Source of the DNA: Lachnospiraceae bacterium
GTDB taxonomy: Bacteria > Bacillota > Clostridia > Lachnospirales > Lachnospiraceae
NCBI GenBank assembly: GCA_900753305.1
Contig: CAADYR010000139.1
Span: 1 to 45,161 of the forward strand
Direction: 5' to 3'
Length of the DNA stretch: 45,161 bases
Shown here piece after piece: positions 1 through 6,885 of this stretch. A model generated the notes under the pieces. It was not told the origin of the DNA. It did no database searches and saw nothing but the letters and a program-made list of their open reading frames with translations. Within the stretch, counting starts at the first letter, position 1. Each line of letters starts with the position of its first letter. The position numbers and the translations under genes were made by a program.

Positions 1-1
1 G

Positions 2-265
2 CTTCTTCGCCGTGGATATGATGTTTATGTCGGCAAGCTCTATCAAAAGGAAATCGACTTTGTTGCTCAGAGAGGCAGCGAGAAGTTTTATATTCAGGTC
101 AGCGACAACATTTCTGGTCAGGAAACATTTGAGAGAGAATGCTCTCCTCTGCTTCAGATTCGAGATGCTTATCCGAAAATGATTATTGCCAGAACCAAAC
201 ATCCCCAATATAGCTATGAAGGAATCGAAATTCACGATATAGCCGATTGGTTGCTACAAGAATAA
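2..265 (+). CDS. C-terminal fragment of a DUF4143-type AAA ATPase (partial at window edge)
   Basis: An open frame runs from the window edge to a TAA at 263-265 and gives 87 residues. The segment KEIDFVAQRG followed by KFYIQVS, and the ending IEIHDIADWLLQE, match the C-terminal nuclease-like DUF4143 part of the AAA_14/DUF4143 ATPases that are common and mobile in gut Firmicutes. The N-terminal ATPase domain would lie outside the window. The molecular function of these ATPases is poorly defined; the family call is mine from residue pattern only. A strong hairpin terminator follows at 342-390. Confidence 0.7.
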   Translation, partial: LLRRGYDVYVGKLYQKEIDFVAQRGSEKFYIQVSDNISGQETFERECSPLLQIRDAYPKMIIARTKHPQYSYEGIEIHDIADWLLQE

Positions 266-341
266 GCAGGGCGAAATATCTCCGTCATTCTCCTTTGAAA
301 TGATGGAGATAAAGATATGAATAAAGAGAAACCTTAATGGT

Positions 342-390
342 AAAAAATAACAGGAGCACGGTTTAATGAACTGCCTTCCTGTTATTTTTT
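342..390. terminator. Bidirectional-looking intrinsic terminator
   Basis: A 14-bp perfect inverted repeat (342-355 and 377-390, AAAAAATAACAGGA with its complement) encloses a 21-nt loop. The A-run on one side and T-run on the other allow termination on either strand. It sits about 75 bp after the ATPase fragment and ends that transcript. Confidence 0.8.
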
Positions 391-443
391 ATGTAATACG
401 ATCCGAGGCAAAAAGGGTCGGTTCCATAACTTGAATTTTCAGA

Positions 444-823
444 TTGCACAATGAAACTTGTGCAGCTTCTCCAGGAGGCAAAAGATATAATTCAGAAATG
501 ACTGTTGCAAAATGTGAGAAGGAAAATTTGCAACAACTTGTTGCAGATTCTGAAGTGGGTATAATTTTTAAAATTCCTTGGGGGCATCATATTCAGATTT
601 TGACAAAATGCAAAGGCAATAGAGATAAGGCATTGTATTTTGTGAGACAACAATTGGATTGTTGATTTGTAAAACGAAGGATAATGTGTTGGCACAATAT
701 GCAACAAGTATGGTAAATGTGCCAGTAGGAATATCAGAATATGAGATAAATAATTTAATTCCGGATGATTATAAGAGTTCAATGCCGACAATTGAAGAGA
801 TAGAAAGAGAATTAAAGGATTAG
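444..823 (+). pseudogene. Remnant of a YhcG/DUF1016-type PDDEXK nuclease gene with internal deletion
   Basis: Two pieces of one family lie in different frames. The first (444-665) ends with IPWGHHIQIL and a DKALYFVRQQL motif, which matches the DUF1016 N-terminal domain. The second (frame of 656-823) reads GLLICKTKDN, then VPVGISEYE, then MPTIEEIERELKD and stop, which matches the extreme C-terminus of the PDDEXK nuclease domain. Roughly the middle half of a normal gene of about 350 codons is missing, and the join at about 656-665 changes frame. No functional nuclease can be made. YhcG-like nucleases often occur near mobile DNA. Confidence 0.75.
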
Positions 824-849
824 AAAGAGAGCATGAGTTAATAACTAAA

Positions 850-1651
850 ACTTCCCACACCGGTACGGTGTGTTGAACCTTGAAAATTCAATATTTCAAC
901 CAATAAAAAAGGCATAAACCCGTTCCATTTGGTATAATGGAATTGACTAGAAACCATCTTTCCAAAGGAGATTTATGCCATGTCCAGTATAACACAAAAC
1001 TATTGCGATGAGAACGATTTAATTGACTGCGTTCAGAGATTTTTTTCCAAACATCATGTTGGCAGGCTTCTTGCCAGATGCAATGGAATGAAGGAGAAAG
1101 GTGTTTCACCTGTTTCTCTGCTTCGTTACAAACTCAGCAACATTTTTGTCGGAAGAGGTATGTATATGCAGCAGCGGACTGGCTCTTTTAAGGAAGAGTT
1201 TTCTAAGAATACTTTCTATCGTTTCCTTAATTCTGCGAAAACAAACTGGCTCCGTTTTACTTCTCTTCTTGCAGCAGATATCGTCAATAATGACATTCGT
1301 GATCTGACAGATCAGGGAAGAAAAAATGTCTTCATCATTGATGATAGTCTTTTTAACCGTACCAGTTGCAAGAAAACAGAACTGGGATCAAAAGTTTTTG
1401 ACCACACGGATATGCATTTCAAAAAGGGATTCCGGATGCTTACTTTAAGCTGGAGTGATGGAAATACACTCATCCCTGTAAACAGTTGTCTATTGGCTTC
1501 TACAAAAAATAAAAATATCATCGGTCCAGTAAAGGACTTTGATAGCAGAACCCTTGCAGGAAGAAGGCGTAAGCTTGCTCAGACAAAAGCACCAGAAGCA
1601 ATGATAGCCTTACTGGATACTGCCCTCAGTGCAGGACTGAAAGCGGATTAT
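850..1651 (+). mobile_element. 5' part of an IS4-family insertion sequence, truncated on the right
   Basis: The transposase gene at 980 is preceded by about 130 bp of non-coding DNA. That stretch contains a perfect short inverted repeat, CACACCG-GTA-CGGTGTG (856-872), near the presumed left end, and a TATAAT at 932-937. Homology to IS4-type transposases stops at codon GAT-TAT (1646-1651). The right half of the element and its right terminal repeat are absent. The exact left boundary is not certain; 850 is an estimate. Confidence 0.55.
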
Positions 1652-1723
1652 TCAGTGAAAGAGCGTGAAAATATAATTATTCAGCTTTTGAAGCAGTGGA
1701 GTGTAGATCAGGTACAGTCATAG
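980..1723 (+). pseudogene. Truncated IS4-family DDE transposase
   Basis: The frame gives 247 residues after a good ribosome site (AAAGGAG, 964-970). Residues 1-224 look like an IS4-family transposase N-terminal half, including the first catalytic Asp in the IIDDSLFNRT motif. The sequence then breaks off at GLKADY, exactly where the second catalytic Asp (usually in a VLFDSWFS-like motif) should follow. The last 23 residues, starting SVKEREN, belong to unrelated DNA read through to the first stop. The second Asp and the Glu of the DDE triad are missing, so the protein cannot transpose. Confidence 0.8.
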
Positions 1724-1846
1724 TAAGGAGATTACAACTACTCCGGCACTTTTCGGTGATGTACTTGAGTATGAAGGAAAGTTCTATAAGGTTGGAACTG
1801 TGAGGCAGTAGAGACACATTGTAAATTGAGGAAGGCAGGTGGCAGC
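1724..1846 (+). other. Gene-end debris between the truncated IS and the Cys-rich gene
   Basis: No complete gene is visible. One frame reads KEITTTPALFGDVLEYEGKF and then YKVGTVRQ before a TAG at 1809-1811. This looks like the C-terminus of a real protein whose upstream part is gone. I do not recognise the family. The 72 bp after the IS breakpoint (1652-1723) is open in the transposase frame but has no recognisable similarity. Confidence 0.4.
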
Positions 1847-2161
1847 ATGGTAGAAAATAATAGATTACCTGATACACCTTGGCATGTTGGATATGCAAAG
1901 AAACAGGAGGATGATCCACGTAGACATAAGGCGAGATGCATTCATTATCGTGATGGACAATGTGGATGGAAAGCAAATTATTCGGGTAAATGCATAGGTT
2001 CAAGTCACTGCATGGATTATTCAGAATCACTTGAAGATTTTAAGAAATTGCAGGAGAGCAGAAAGACTGCGGAACAAATTGAAAGAGATAACATTGACAA
2101 ATATAAGAAAAGCCTTGAACCTAAAAAAGAGCAGTTAGAACGAAGTAATAAATCCATATAA
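1847..2161 (+). CDS. Small Cys-rich hypothetical protein, probably the N-terminal part of a frameshifted gene
   Basis: The ATG at 1847 is preferred over an upstream TTG at 1826 because GAGGAAGG (1828-1835) lies at usable distance before it. The product is 104 residues. A Cys/His cluster (CIHYRDGQCGWK, then GKCIGSSHCMDY) could bind a metal. The C-terminal third is a charged helix rich in Lys and Glu. Similar small Cys-rich proteins occur in Lachnospiraceae accessory DNA, but I know of no function. The next frame continues with a zinc-ribbon sequence (2139-2357), and shifting by one base near 2150-2153 would join the two. The gene is therefore probably broken. Confidence 0.5.
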   Translation: MVENNRLPDTPWHVGYAKKQEDDPRRHKARCIHYRDGQCGWKANYSGKCIGSSHCMDYSESLEDFKKLQESRKTAEQIERDNIDKYKKSLEPKKEQLERSNKSI

Positions 2162-2357
2162 ATACAGAAAATGCAGTGAACTGAATCGTTGTCTGGTGTG
2201 TGATGAACATCTGTATAAAGAGAAGTATTCGTTAAAGAGATGCAAATATTGTGGCATGTTTTATGTGGATATTGATGATTCTACCAGAGATGAGATTATG
2301 GATATTGTGAAGGCTGATCCGATATTTGTTATGAATATTAAGAGAAACAAAAGGTGA
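2139..2357 (+). pseudogene. Zinc-ribbon remnant, probable frameshifted C-terminus of the preceding gene
   Basis: This frame has no plausible start. After NPYKYRKC it reads CLVCDEHLYKEKYSLKRCKY with CGMFYVD following, so the CxxC...CxxC pattern of a zinc ribbon is clear. It then gives an acidic helix and a stop at 2355-2357. Removing one base in the AAAT at 2150-2153 would fuse it to the upstream Cys-rich protein as one polypeptide of about 170 residues with two Cys clusters. That reading is inference; the two frames and the Cys motifs are seen directly. Confidence 0.5.
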
Positions 2358-2538
2358 CATAACAAAAGTAACAGATGTGCAGGCAATCGTGAATGCAGCA
2401 AACAGCTCTCTTCTTGGAGGAGGCGGAGTAGATGGTGCTATTCACAGAGCCGCAGGACCGGAACTTCTGGTGGAGTGCAGGACACTTCATGGATGTGATA
2501 CGGGAGAGGCTAAAATCACTAAACAAGAGATTTTTTAA
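2331..2538 (+). pseudogene. N-terminal half of a macro-domain (ADP-ribose hydrolase-like) gene
   Basis: The frame of 2353-2538 reads GDITKVTDVQAIVNAANSSL and then GGGGVDGAIHRAAGPELL. This is the ADP-ribose-binding signature of macro-domain proteins of the YmdB/O-acetyl-ADP-ribose deacetylase type. A start (ATG 2331, MNIK...) is one base out of frame with it. Similarity stops at GEAKITK (2523) and the frame ends at 2538, so at least half of the usual 170 or so residues is missing. The remaining DNA runs straight into nagB-like sequence. Confidence 0.75.
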
Positions 2539-2755
2539 TAGTAAAGATGAAGTTCCTCATCAGGCATATACCATGGGTATTCTGCCAATCATGCAGGCAA
2601 AGAAAGTGATCATGATTGCAAATGGCAGGAATAAAGCGGATATTATCAAAAAAGCATTTACCGGACCAGTCACACCGGAAGTTCCGGCATCTATTCTGCA
2701 GATGCATCCAGATTTTACATTGATAGCAGATAAGGATGCACTTTCAGAAATTTAA
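2522..2755 (+). pseudogene. nagB: 3' fragment of a nagB-like glucosamine-6-phosphate deaminase gene
   Basis: From about 2531 the frame reads FFNSKDEVPHQAYTMGI, then IMQAKKVIMIANGRNKADII, and ends with ILQMHPDFTLIADKDAL. This is the C-terminal third of NagB-family glucosamine-6-phosphate deaminases. The N-terminal two thirds, including the active-site Asp and His region, is absent and is replaced by macro-domain sequence. The 3' end is intact and only 44 bp precedes nagA, so this was probably a nagB-nagA operon whose first gene was destroyed by the rearrangement. The deaminase step would then need another copy elsewhere. Confidence 0.8.
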
Positions 2756-2799
2756 CAGTGGACTATCATTAGAGAGACAGGAGATTAAGGAGGATAGAT

Positions 2800-3966
2800 A
2801 TGATTATAAAAAATGCATTGATCTATACAGAAAATCACCGGTTTGAGAAAAAAGATGTCAGAATCAGGAATGAACGGATTACAGAAATTGCAGACAACGG
2901 ACAGTTCACGGATCCGGATGAAAATGTGATTGATGGAGAAGGGTTATATGCAATACCGGGACTGGTGGATATTCATTTCCATGGTGCAGTAGGGCATGAT
3001 TTTTGCCAGGCATCGAAAGAAGAATTGTTAAAAATAGCAGAGTATGAAGCTGCAAATGGTGTCCTCGCCATATGTCCTGCCACAATGTCTTACAATGAAG
3101 AAATTTTGGGAAAAGTTATGGATAAGGCAGCGGACTATAATGAAGAAAGTGGAGCAGATCTGGTCGGCATTAATATGGAAGGCCCGTTTATTGATTTAAA
3201 AAAAGCCGGGGCACAGAATCCGGAATACATTATGCCGGCAGATAAGGAAATGTTTCTGAGTCTTCAGGAAAGAAGCGGTGGACTGATCAAACTGGTAGAT
3301 ATCGCACCGGAAGAAAAAGGTGCAATGGATTTTATTGAACAGTGCCATGAACAGGTTAAAATCTCTATTGCACATACCTGCTGTAATTACGAAACAGCAT
3401 GCGAGGCATTAGAGAAAGGCGTAAGCCACATGACACACCTCTATAATGCAATGCCGGGAATCAATCACAGGAATCCGGGACCAATCATAGCAGCACTAGA
3501 GGCGGGAGCAGAGGTAGAACTGATTGCAGACGGCATCCATATCCACCCGGCAATAGTGAGAATGACATTCCGAATTTTCGGTGCAGATAAAGTTATTTTG
3601 ATCTCAGACAGTATGGAAGCTACGGGGCTTTTGGACGGAGACTATCAGCTTGGTGGACAGGGCGTGACCGTAAAAGGCAGAAAAGCTATCCTGACGGAAA
3701 AACCGGATGTTATCGCAGGCAGTGTCACGAATCTGCTCGACTGTATGAGAAACTGTGTACAGAATATGGGAATCCCACTTGAGGATGCAGTTCTTGCGGC
3801 AACTGAAAATCCGGCAAAATCTATTGGAGTGGAGAAAGACTACGGTAAGATTGCAGTAGGAAATTATGGAAATCTGCTTTTATTGGATAAAGAACTGCGG
3901 ATAAAAAATATTGTTCAAAAAGGGAAAATGGTAAAGCCCAAGCATCAAGATGCCGGCATATCATAA
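2800..3966 (+). CDS. nagA: N-acetylglucosamine-6-phosphate deacetylase
   Basis: This enzyme removes acetate from GlcNAc-6-P in the cytoplasm, feeding amino-sugar catabolism and cell-wall recycling. The protein has 388 residues, the normal family length. Amidohydrolase motifs are complete: HFH at residues 59-61, the metal-binding Glu in NMEGPF (E127), His in AHT (H192) and THLYNAM (H213), DGIHIHP, and the catalytic Asp in LISDSMEATG (D270). The start is supported by AAGGAGG just upstream. Only 44 bp separate it from the nagB remnant, so its original promoter may have been lost or replaced. A hairpin terminator follows at 3972-4026. Confidence 0.95.
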   Translation: MIIKNALIYTENHRFEKKDVRIRNERITEIADNGQFTDPDENVIDGEGLYAIPGLVDIHFHGAVGHDFCQASKEELLKIAEYEAANGVLAICPATMSYNEEILGKVMDKAADYNEESGADLVGINMEGPFIDLKKAGAQNPEYIMPADKEMFLSLQERSGGLIKLVDIAPEEKGAMDFIEQCHEQVKISIAHTCCNYETACEALEKGVSHMTHLYNAMPGINHRNPGPIIAALEAGAEVELIADGIHIHPAIVRMTFRIFGADKVILISDSMEATGLLDGDYQLGGQGVTVKGRKAILTEKPDVIAGSVTNLLDCMRNCVQNMGIPLEDAVLAATENPAKSIGVEKDYGKIAVGNYGNLLLLDKELRIKNIVQKGKMVKPKHQDAGIS

Positions 3967-3971
3967 TGGCA

Positions 3972-4026
3972 AACAGGCGGCAGTACTACATCATAGATGA
4001 ATGGTATCTGCTGCCTGTTGATTTTT
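3972..4026 (+). terminator. Rho-independent terminator of nagA
   Basis: AACAGGCGGCAG (3972-3983) pairs with CTGCTGCCTGTT (4008-4019), with one G-U pair, followed by GATTTTT. It lies between nagA and the convergent TlpA-like gene and overlaps the stop of the latter by 2 bp. Confidence 0.75.
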
Positions 4027-4942
4027 AGTCTGCGTTATTGGCGTCTATGACTGACTGGATCTGTTCCATAAGCTTGTTAAAGTTTTCTTCATTGTCAATA
4101 CCGCCTAGTAGTGGCTGGCCTACGATATTCCCGTTTCTGTCAACCAGAATAGTCGTTGGAAATGCCATAATGCCTAATGCATATTTACCTGCATCAGAAT
4201 CAGAGGCAAAGCAGATATTACGGTATTTGGCACCCTGGCTTTCAAGAATACCCTTAGCCTCTTCAATCGCAGAGTCGTTGCCATCAAATGTATTTACATT
4301 CACACCGATTACCTGACCACCCTTTGAGCTGATTGTTTCATTTAGTTCATTAAGCTTGGACAGTTCAGCAACACAGGGCTTGCATCCCGAAAACCAGAAA
4401 TTCAGGACAGTCACAGTACTATCGGAGATAAGGCTCTGGTCTATTTCATTTCCATCCAGATCTGTGCCTGATATGTTCTTAAATGCATCGGAATCATCTG
4501 AGGAAGCTGCCGTATCAACTGAGGATACATAGCTGTCATTTGAAAGAAGCTTCTCTGCAATATCATTTATGTCTTTCTCAATGCCTCGTATTGCTTCAAT
4601 ATCTTTTGTAAGCATATCCAGTTCTTCGGAAGATAAATTGTTCTTGTTATATTCTACCGCCGAAAGCAGAAAATCTGCGTAGTCGGAATCTGATTCTACC
4701 TTATCCATCACTTCAAACACTTTATCCCAGGTATCTTTATGGTCATCAAATATTTTCTGTTCCTGTTCATACAGGGCTGTCAACTGTGCCTGAAGATCAT
4801 CCGTGCTTTCGTCTGCTTCTGTTACAGAGGCTGAACTTTGTTGCGTATTATTGCTTTCACCTGTGCTGTTTCCGGCACACGCAGTAAGCGATAGTGCTGT
4901 GAAAAGTGTGAGGGCTGCGATAATGTTTCTTCTTTTTTTCAT
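4025..4942 (-). CDS. TlpA-like thioredoxin-fold lipoprotein
   Basis: An extracytoplasmic thiol-disulfide oxidoreductase is predicted. The 305-residue protein begins with a lipoprotein signal (lipobox LTAC, Cys22), so it should be anchored outside the membrane. Residues 40-150 are acidic and largely helical with no recognised domain. Residues 155-300 form an AhpC/TlpA thioredoxin fold with the redox motif NFWFSGCKPC (Cys187 and Cys190). AAGGAGAT precedes the ATG. It is the last gene of a minus-strand group with a polyferredoxin-like membrane protein and a CXXC peptide, which are likely electron donors. The partner protein it reduces or oxidises is unknown. Confidence 0.9.
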   Translation of the reverse strand: MKKRRNIIAALTLFTALSLTACAGNSTGESNNTQQSSASVTEADESTDDLQAQLTALYEQEQKIFDDHKDTWDKVFEVMDKVESDSDYADFLLSAVEYNKNNLSSEELDMLTKDIEAIRGIEKDINDIAEKLLSNDSYVSSVDTAASSDDSDAFKNISGTDLDGNEIDQSLISDSTVTVLNFWFSGCKPCVAELSKLNELNETISSKGGQVIGVNVNTFDGNDSAIEEAKGILESQGAKYRNICFASDSDAGKYALGIMAFPTTILVDRNGNIVGQPLLGGIDNEENFNKLMEQIQSVIDANNAD

Positions 4943-5009
4943 GATAAAATCTCCTTAATATTTTACTGTGTAGATTACCAAATGCCCTGCAAAGGGAGGT
5001 TATTGGTAT

Positions 5010-5891
5010 CTATGGATTGTTTTTACAGGAATGGCATAATGGCTTTCCGGCAAACTGATAGTGAATGGCATCCTTAGGACAAGCCTTTATGCAGGCTCCG
5101 CAGAGTATACATTCCGGATGCTTCGGTGTCCTGAGTATATTTACGTCCATTCCACATGCTTTTGTACACTGGCCGCATCCGATACATTTAGTCTTTTCAA
5201 CCTCTATGCCGGTCAGAGATACCTTGTTGAAAAGTGAGTATATTGCTCCAAGTGGGCAGATCCACTTACAGAAAGGCCTGTAGAACAGGATGCTGAGTAC
5301 TACGACCGTAACCAGGATAATGCTTTTAAATGTAAAAAGCCTGCCAAGTGCTGAGCGGATACCTGCATTGCCAAGTGAAAGGGGGATGGCACCTTCAAGC
5401 ACTCCCTGGGGGCAGATATATTTGCAGAAGAAAGGATCTCCCATTCCGATAGGATTTGTGACAAATATAGGAAGCAGGATCACAAAAACGACTAGGATTA
5501 CATATTTCAGGTAACGAAGAGGTTTAAGTCTTGCTGTAGAAAGCTTTTTGCCGGGGATTTTATGTAATAAATCCTGAAACCATCCAAAAGGGCATAAGAA
5601 ACCACATATAAATCTACCGAATATCACACCGAGCAAAATGAAAAAACCTGTAATATAGTAGGAAAAATTAAATTTTGAGGAACCGACTACTGACTGAAAA
5701 GCACCTATAGGACATGCACCTGATGCTGCAGGACAGGAGTAGCAGTTTAATCCCGGAACACATACAGTTTTGCCATTACCCTGATATATTTTGCCCTTAA
5801 AGAAATTTGGCAGATGGATATTGCTGAGCAGAGCGACGGCAGCCTGTATGAGACATCTTAATTTTGCTATTTTTTTATCCAATGCCAACAC
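5010..5891 (-). CDS. Polytopic membrane protein with 4Fe-4S clusters (NapH/CcoG-like)
   Basis: The protein has 293 residues, starts at a GTG and has about four to five membrane segments. CGFLCPFGWFQDL, CKYICPQGVLEG and CKWICPLGA are the CxxxCP motifs of the NapH/RdxA/CcoG polyferredoxin group. Two ferredoxin-type clusters follow near the C-terminus (CIGCGQCTKACGMD and CILCGACIKACPKDA). Such proteins move electrons across or along the membrane. The start overlaps the end of the CXXC peptide gene by 17 bp, a sign of translational coupling, and the TlpA-like gene lies 67 bp downstream. Electron delivery from a cytoplasmic donor to the TlpA-like lipoprotein is inferred from this arrangement. Confidence 0.88.
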   Translation of the reverse strand: MLALDKKIAKLRCLIQAAVALLSNIHLPNFFKGKIYQGNGKTVCVPGLNCYSCPAASGACPIGAFQSVVGSSKFNFSYYITGFFILLGVIFGRFICGFLCPFGWFQDLLHKIPGKKLSTARLKPLRYLKYVILVVFVILLPIFVTNPIGMGDPFFCKYICPQGVLEGAIPLSLGNAGIRSALGRLFTFKSIILVTVVVLSILFYRPFCKWICPLGAIYSLFNKVSLTGIEVEKTKCIGCGQCTKACGMDVNILRTPKHPECILCGACIKACPKDAIHYQFAGKPLCHSCKNNP

Positions 5892-6027
5892 ACTCCAGAC
5901 ATAATTTTATTGCTTTGCCGAGTACCACGGCAGCTTCGCCCCTGGCTGCGCCATAGGAAATAAAGCTTATTCCGGTGACAAGCAGCACAAACCGGGCTAT
6001 TCTTAGTATATTTTTCTCTGGTTTCAA
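5875..6027 (-). CDS. CD1871A-family CXXC motif-containing small membrane protein
   Basis: A TTG start at 6027 is chosen because AAGGAG (6035-6040 on the complementary strand) lies eight bases before it. A longer frame to 6072 has no ribosome site. The product is 50 residues with one hydrophobic segment (about residues 10-30) and ends with CLECVGIG. This CXXC tail and the length match the CD1871A family, which is usually found next to 4Fe-4S membrane proteins and TlpA-like proteins. It overlaps the next gene by 17 bp. A role as an electron relay between the polyferredoxin and the lipoprotein is inference. Confidence 0.8.
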   Translation of the reverse strand: MKPEKNILRIARFVLLVTGISFISYGAARGEAAVVLGKAIKLCLECVGIG

Positions 6028-6050
6028 AGTTACAGCTCCTTCTTTATGGT

Positions 6051-6086
6051 ATTGTATTTGACCTATCGACATTTGGATTATACAAT
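6051..6086. promoter_or_regulatory. Divergent promoter region with inverted repeat
   Basis: A plus-strand promoter TTGACC (6058-6063), 17 bp, TACAAT (6081-6086) precedes the response-regulator gene. The same region contains a spaced inverted repeat ATTGTAT (6051-6057) and ATACAAT (6080-6086), which could be an operator for the adjacent response regulator. The minus-strand operon starts at 6027, so both transcription units would be controlled from here. Only the sequence elements are seen; binding is inferred. Confidence 0.5.
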
Positions 6087-6126
6087 AAGAGATGTAAAAT
6101 CCTTGTTAAGAAAAGGAGAAATTATC

Positions 6127-6807
6127 ATGAGATTGTTAATTGTTGAAGATGAGAAGAAGCTGTGTGATACAGTAGCAAAAAGCTTATATGGAGCAGGCTA
6201 TGAGGTTGATACCTGTTATGATGGGGACGAGGCTTTGGATTATATTTTTGCAGAAAAATACGATCTTATTGTATTAGACCTCAATCTGCCGGGTACGGAT
6301 GGCATGGATGTATTGCGGGAACTCAGGCAGAGAGATGAGGAGACAAAGGTGCTTGTCCTGTCTGCCAGGAGCCAGATCGCAGACAAGGTAGAAGGACTTG
6401 ATGCAGGAGCTAATGATTACATGGAGAAGCCTTTTCACCTGCAGGAGCTGGAGGCAAGGATAAGAAGCTTGACAAGACGGAAGTTTGTGCAAAAGAATGT
6501 ATGCCTTCATTGCGGGGATATAGCCTTTGATACTGTAAAGCGCCAGGCAAGTGCCAGAGGGGAAGCAGTCACACTTACCAGAAAAGAAAATGGTATTTTG
6601 GAATATTTATTGCTAAACCAGGGCAGACCGGTAAGCCAGGAAGAACTGATCGAGCATGTGTGGGATGCCTCTGTAGACAGTTTTAGCGGTTCTATCCGTG
6701 TACATATGTCATCACTTAGGAGAAAGCTTAAGGCGGTGCTTGGATATGACCCGATCGTGAATAAGATCGGGGATGGCTACAATATACTCACGGAGTATTC
6801 TGAGTAA
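6127..6807 (+). CDS. OmpR/PhoB-family response regulator
   Basis: The ATG at 6127 has AAAGGAG upstream; the frame opens earlier at 6046 without a ribosome site. The product has 226 residues. A receiver domain occupies residues 1-115 with acidic residues in VEDE, the phospho-acceptor Asp in LIVLDLNLPG (D51) and Lys in MEKPF (K101). A winged-helix DNA-binding domain follows (residues 130-222, ending VNKIGDGYNI). The partner kinase gene starts 78 bp downstream. Divergence from the CXXC/4Fe-4S/TlpA operon suggests that operon as a target. Confidence 0.92.
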   Translation: MRLLIVEDEKKLCDTVAKSLYGAGYEVDTCYDGDEALDYIFAEKYDLIVLDLNLPGTDGMDVLRELRQRDEETKVLVLSARSQIADKVEGLDAGANDYMEKPFHLQELEARIRSLTRRKFVQKNVCLHCGDIAFDTVKRQASARGEAVTLTRKENGILEYLLLNQGRPVSQEELIEHVWDASVDSFSGSIRVHMSSLRRKLKAVLGYDPIVNKIGDGYNILTEYSE

Positions 6808-6885
6808 AGCGTTTGAAAATATAACCCAAAGATCTGTTTGAAAAAGAAAACGGCAGATTATGACAGAGCAGGAGGAGGATAGAGA

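Noticed and set aside
856..872. CACACCG-GTA-CGGTGTG as an independent regulatory site
   Set aside because: Its place at the presumed left end of the truncated IS makes an IS-derived structure more likely.
3972..4026. Possible riboswitch or small RNA after nagA
   Set aside because: A single hairpin with T-run explains it as a terminator; no further structure is visible.
4038..4316. Open frame of 92 codons on the plus strand
   Set aside because: It lies wholly antisense to the TlpA-like gene, has no ribosome site and no recognisable similarity.
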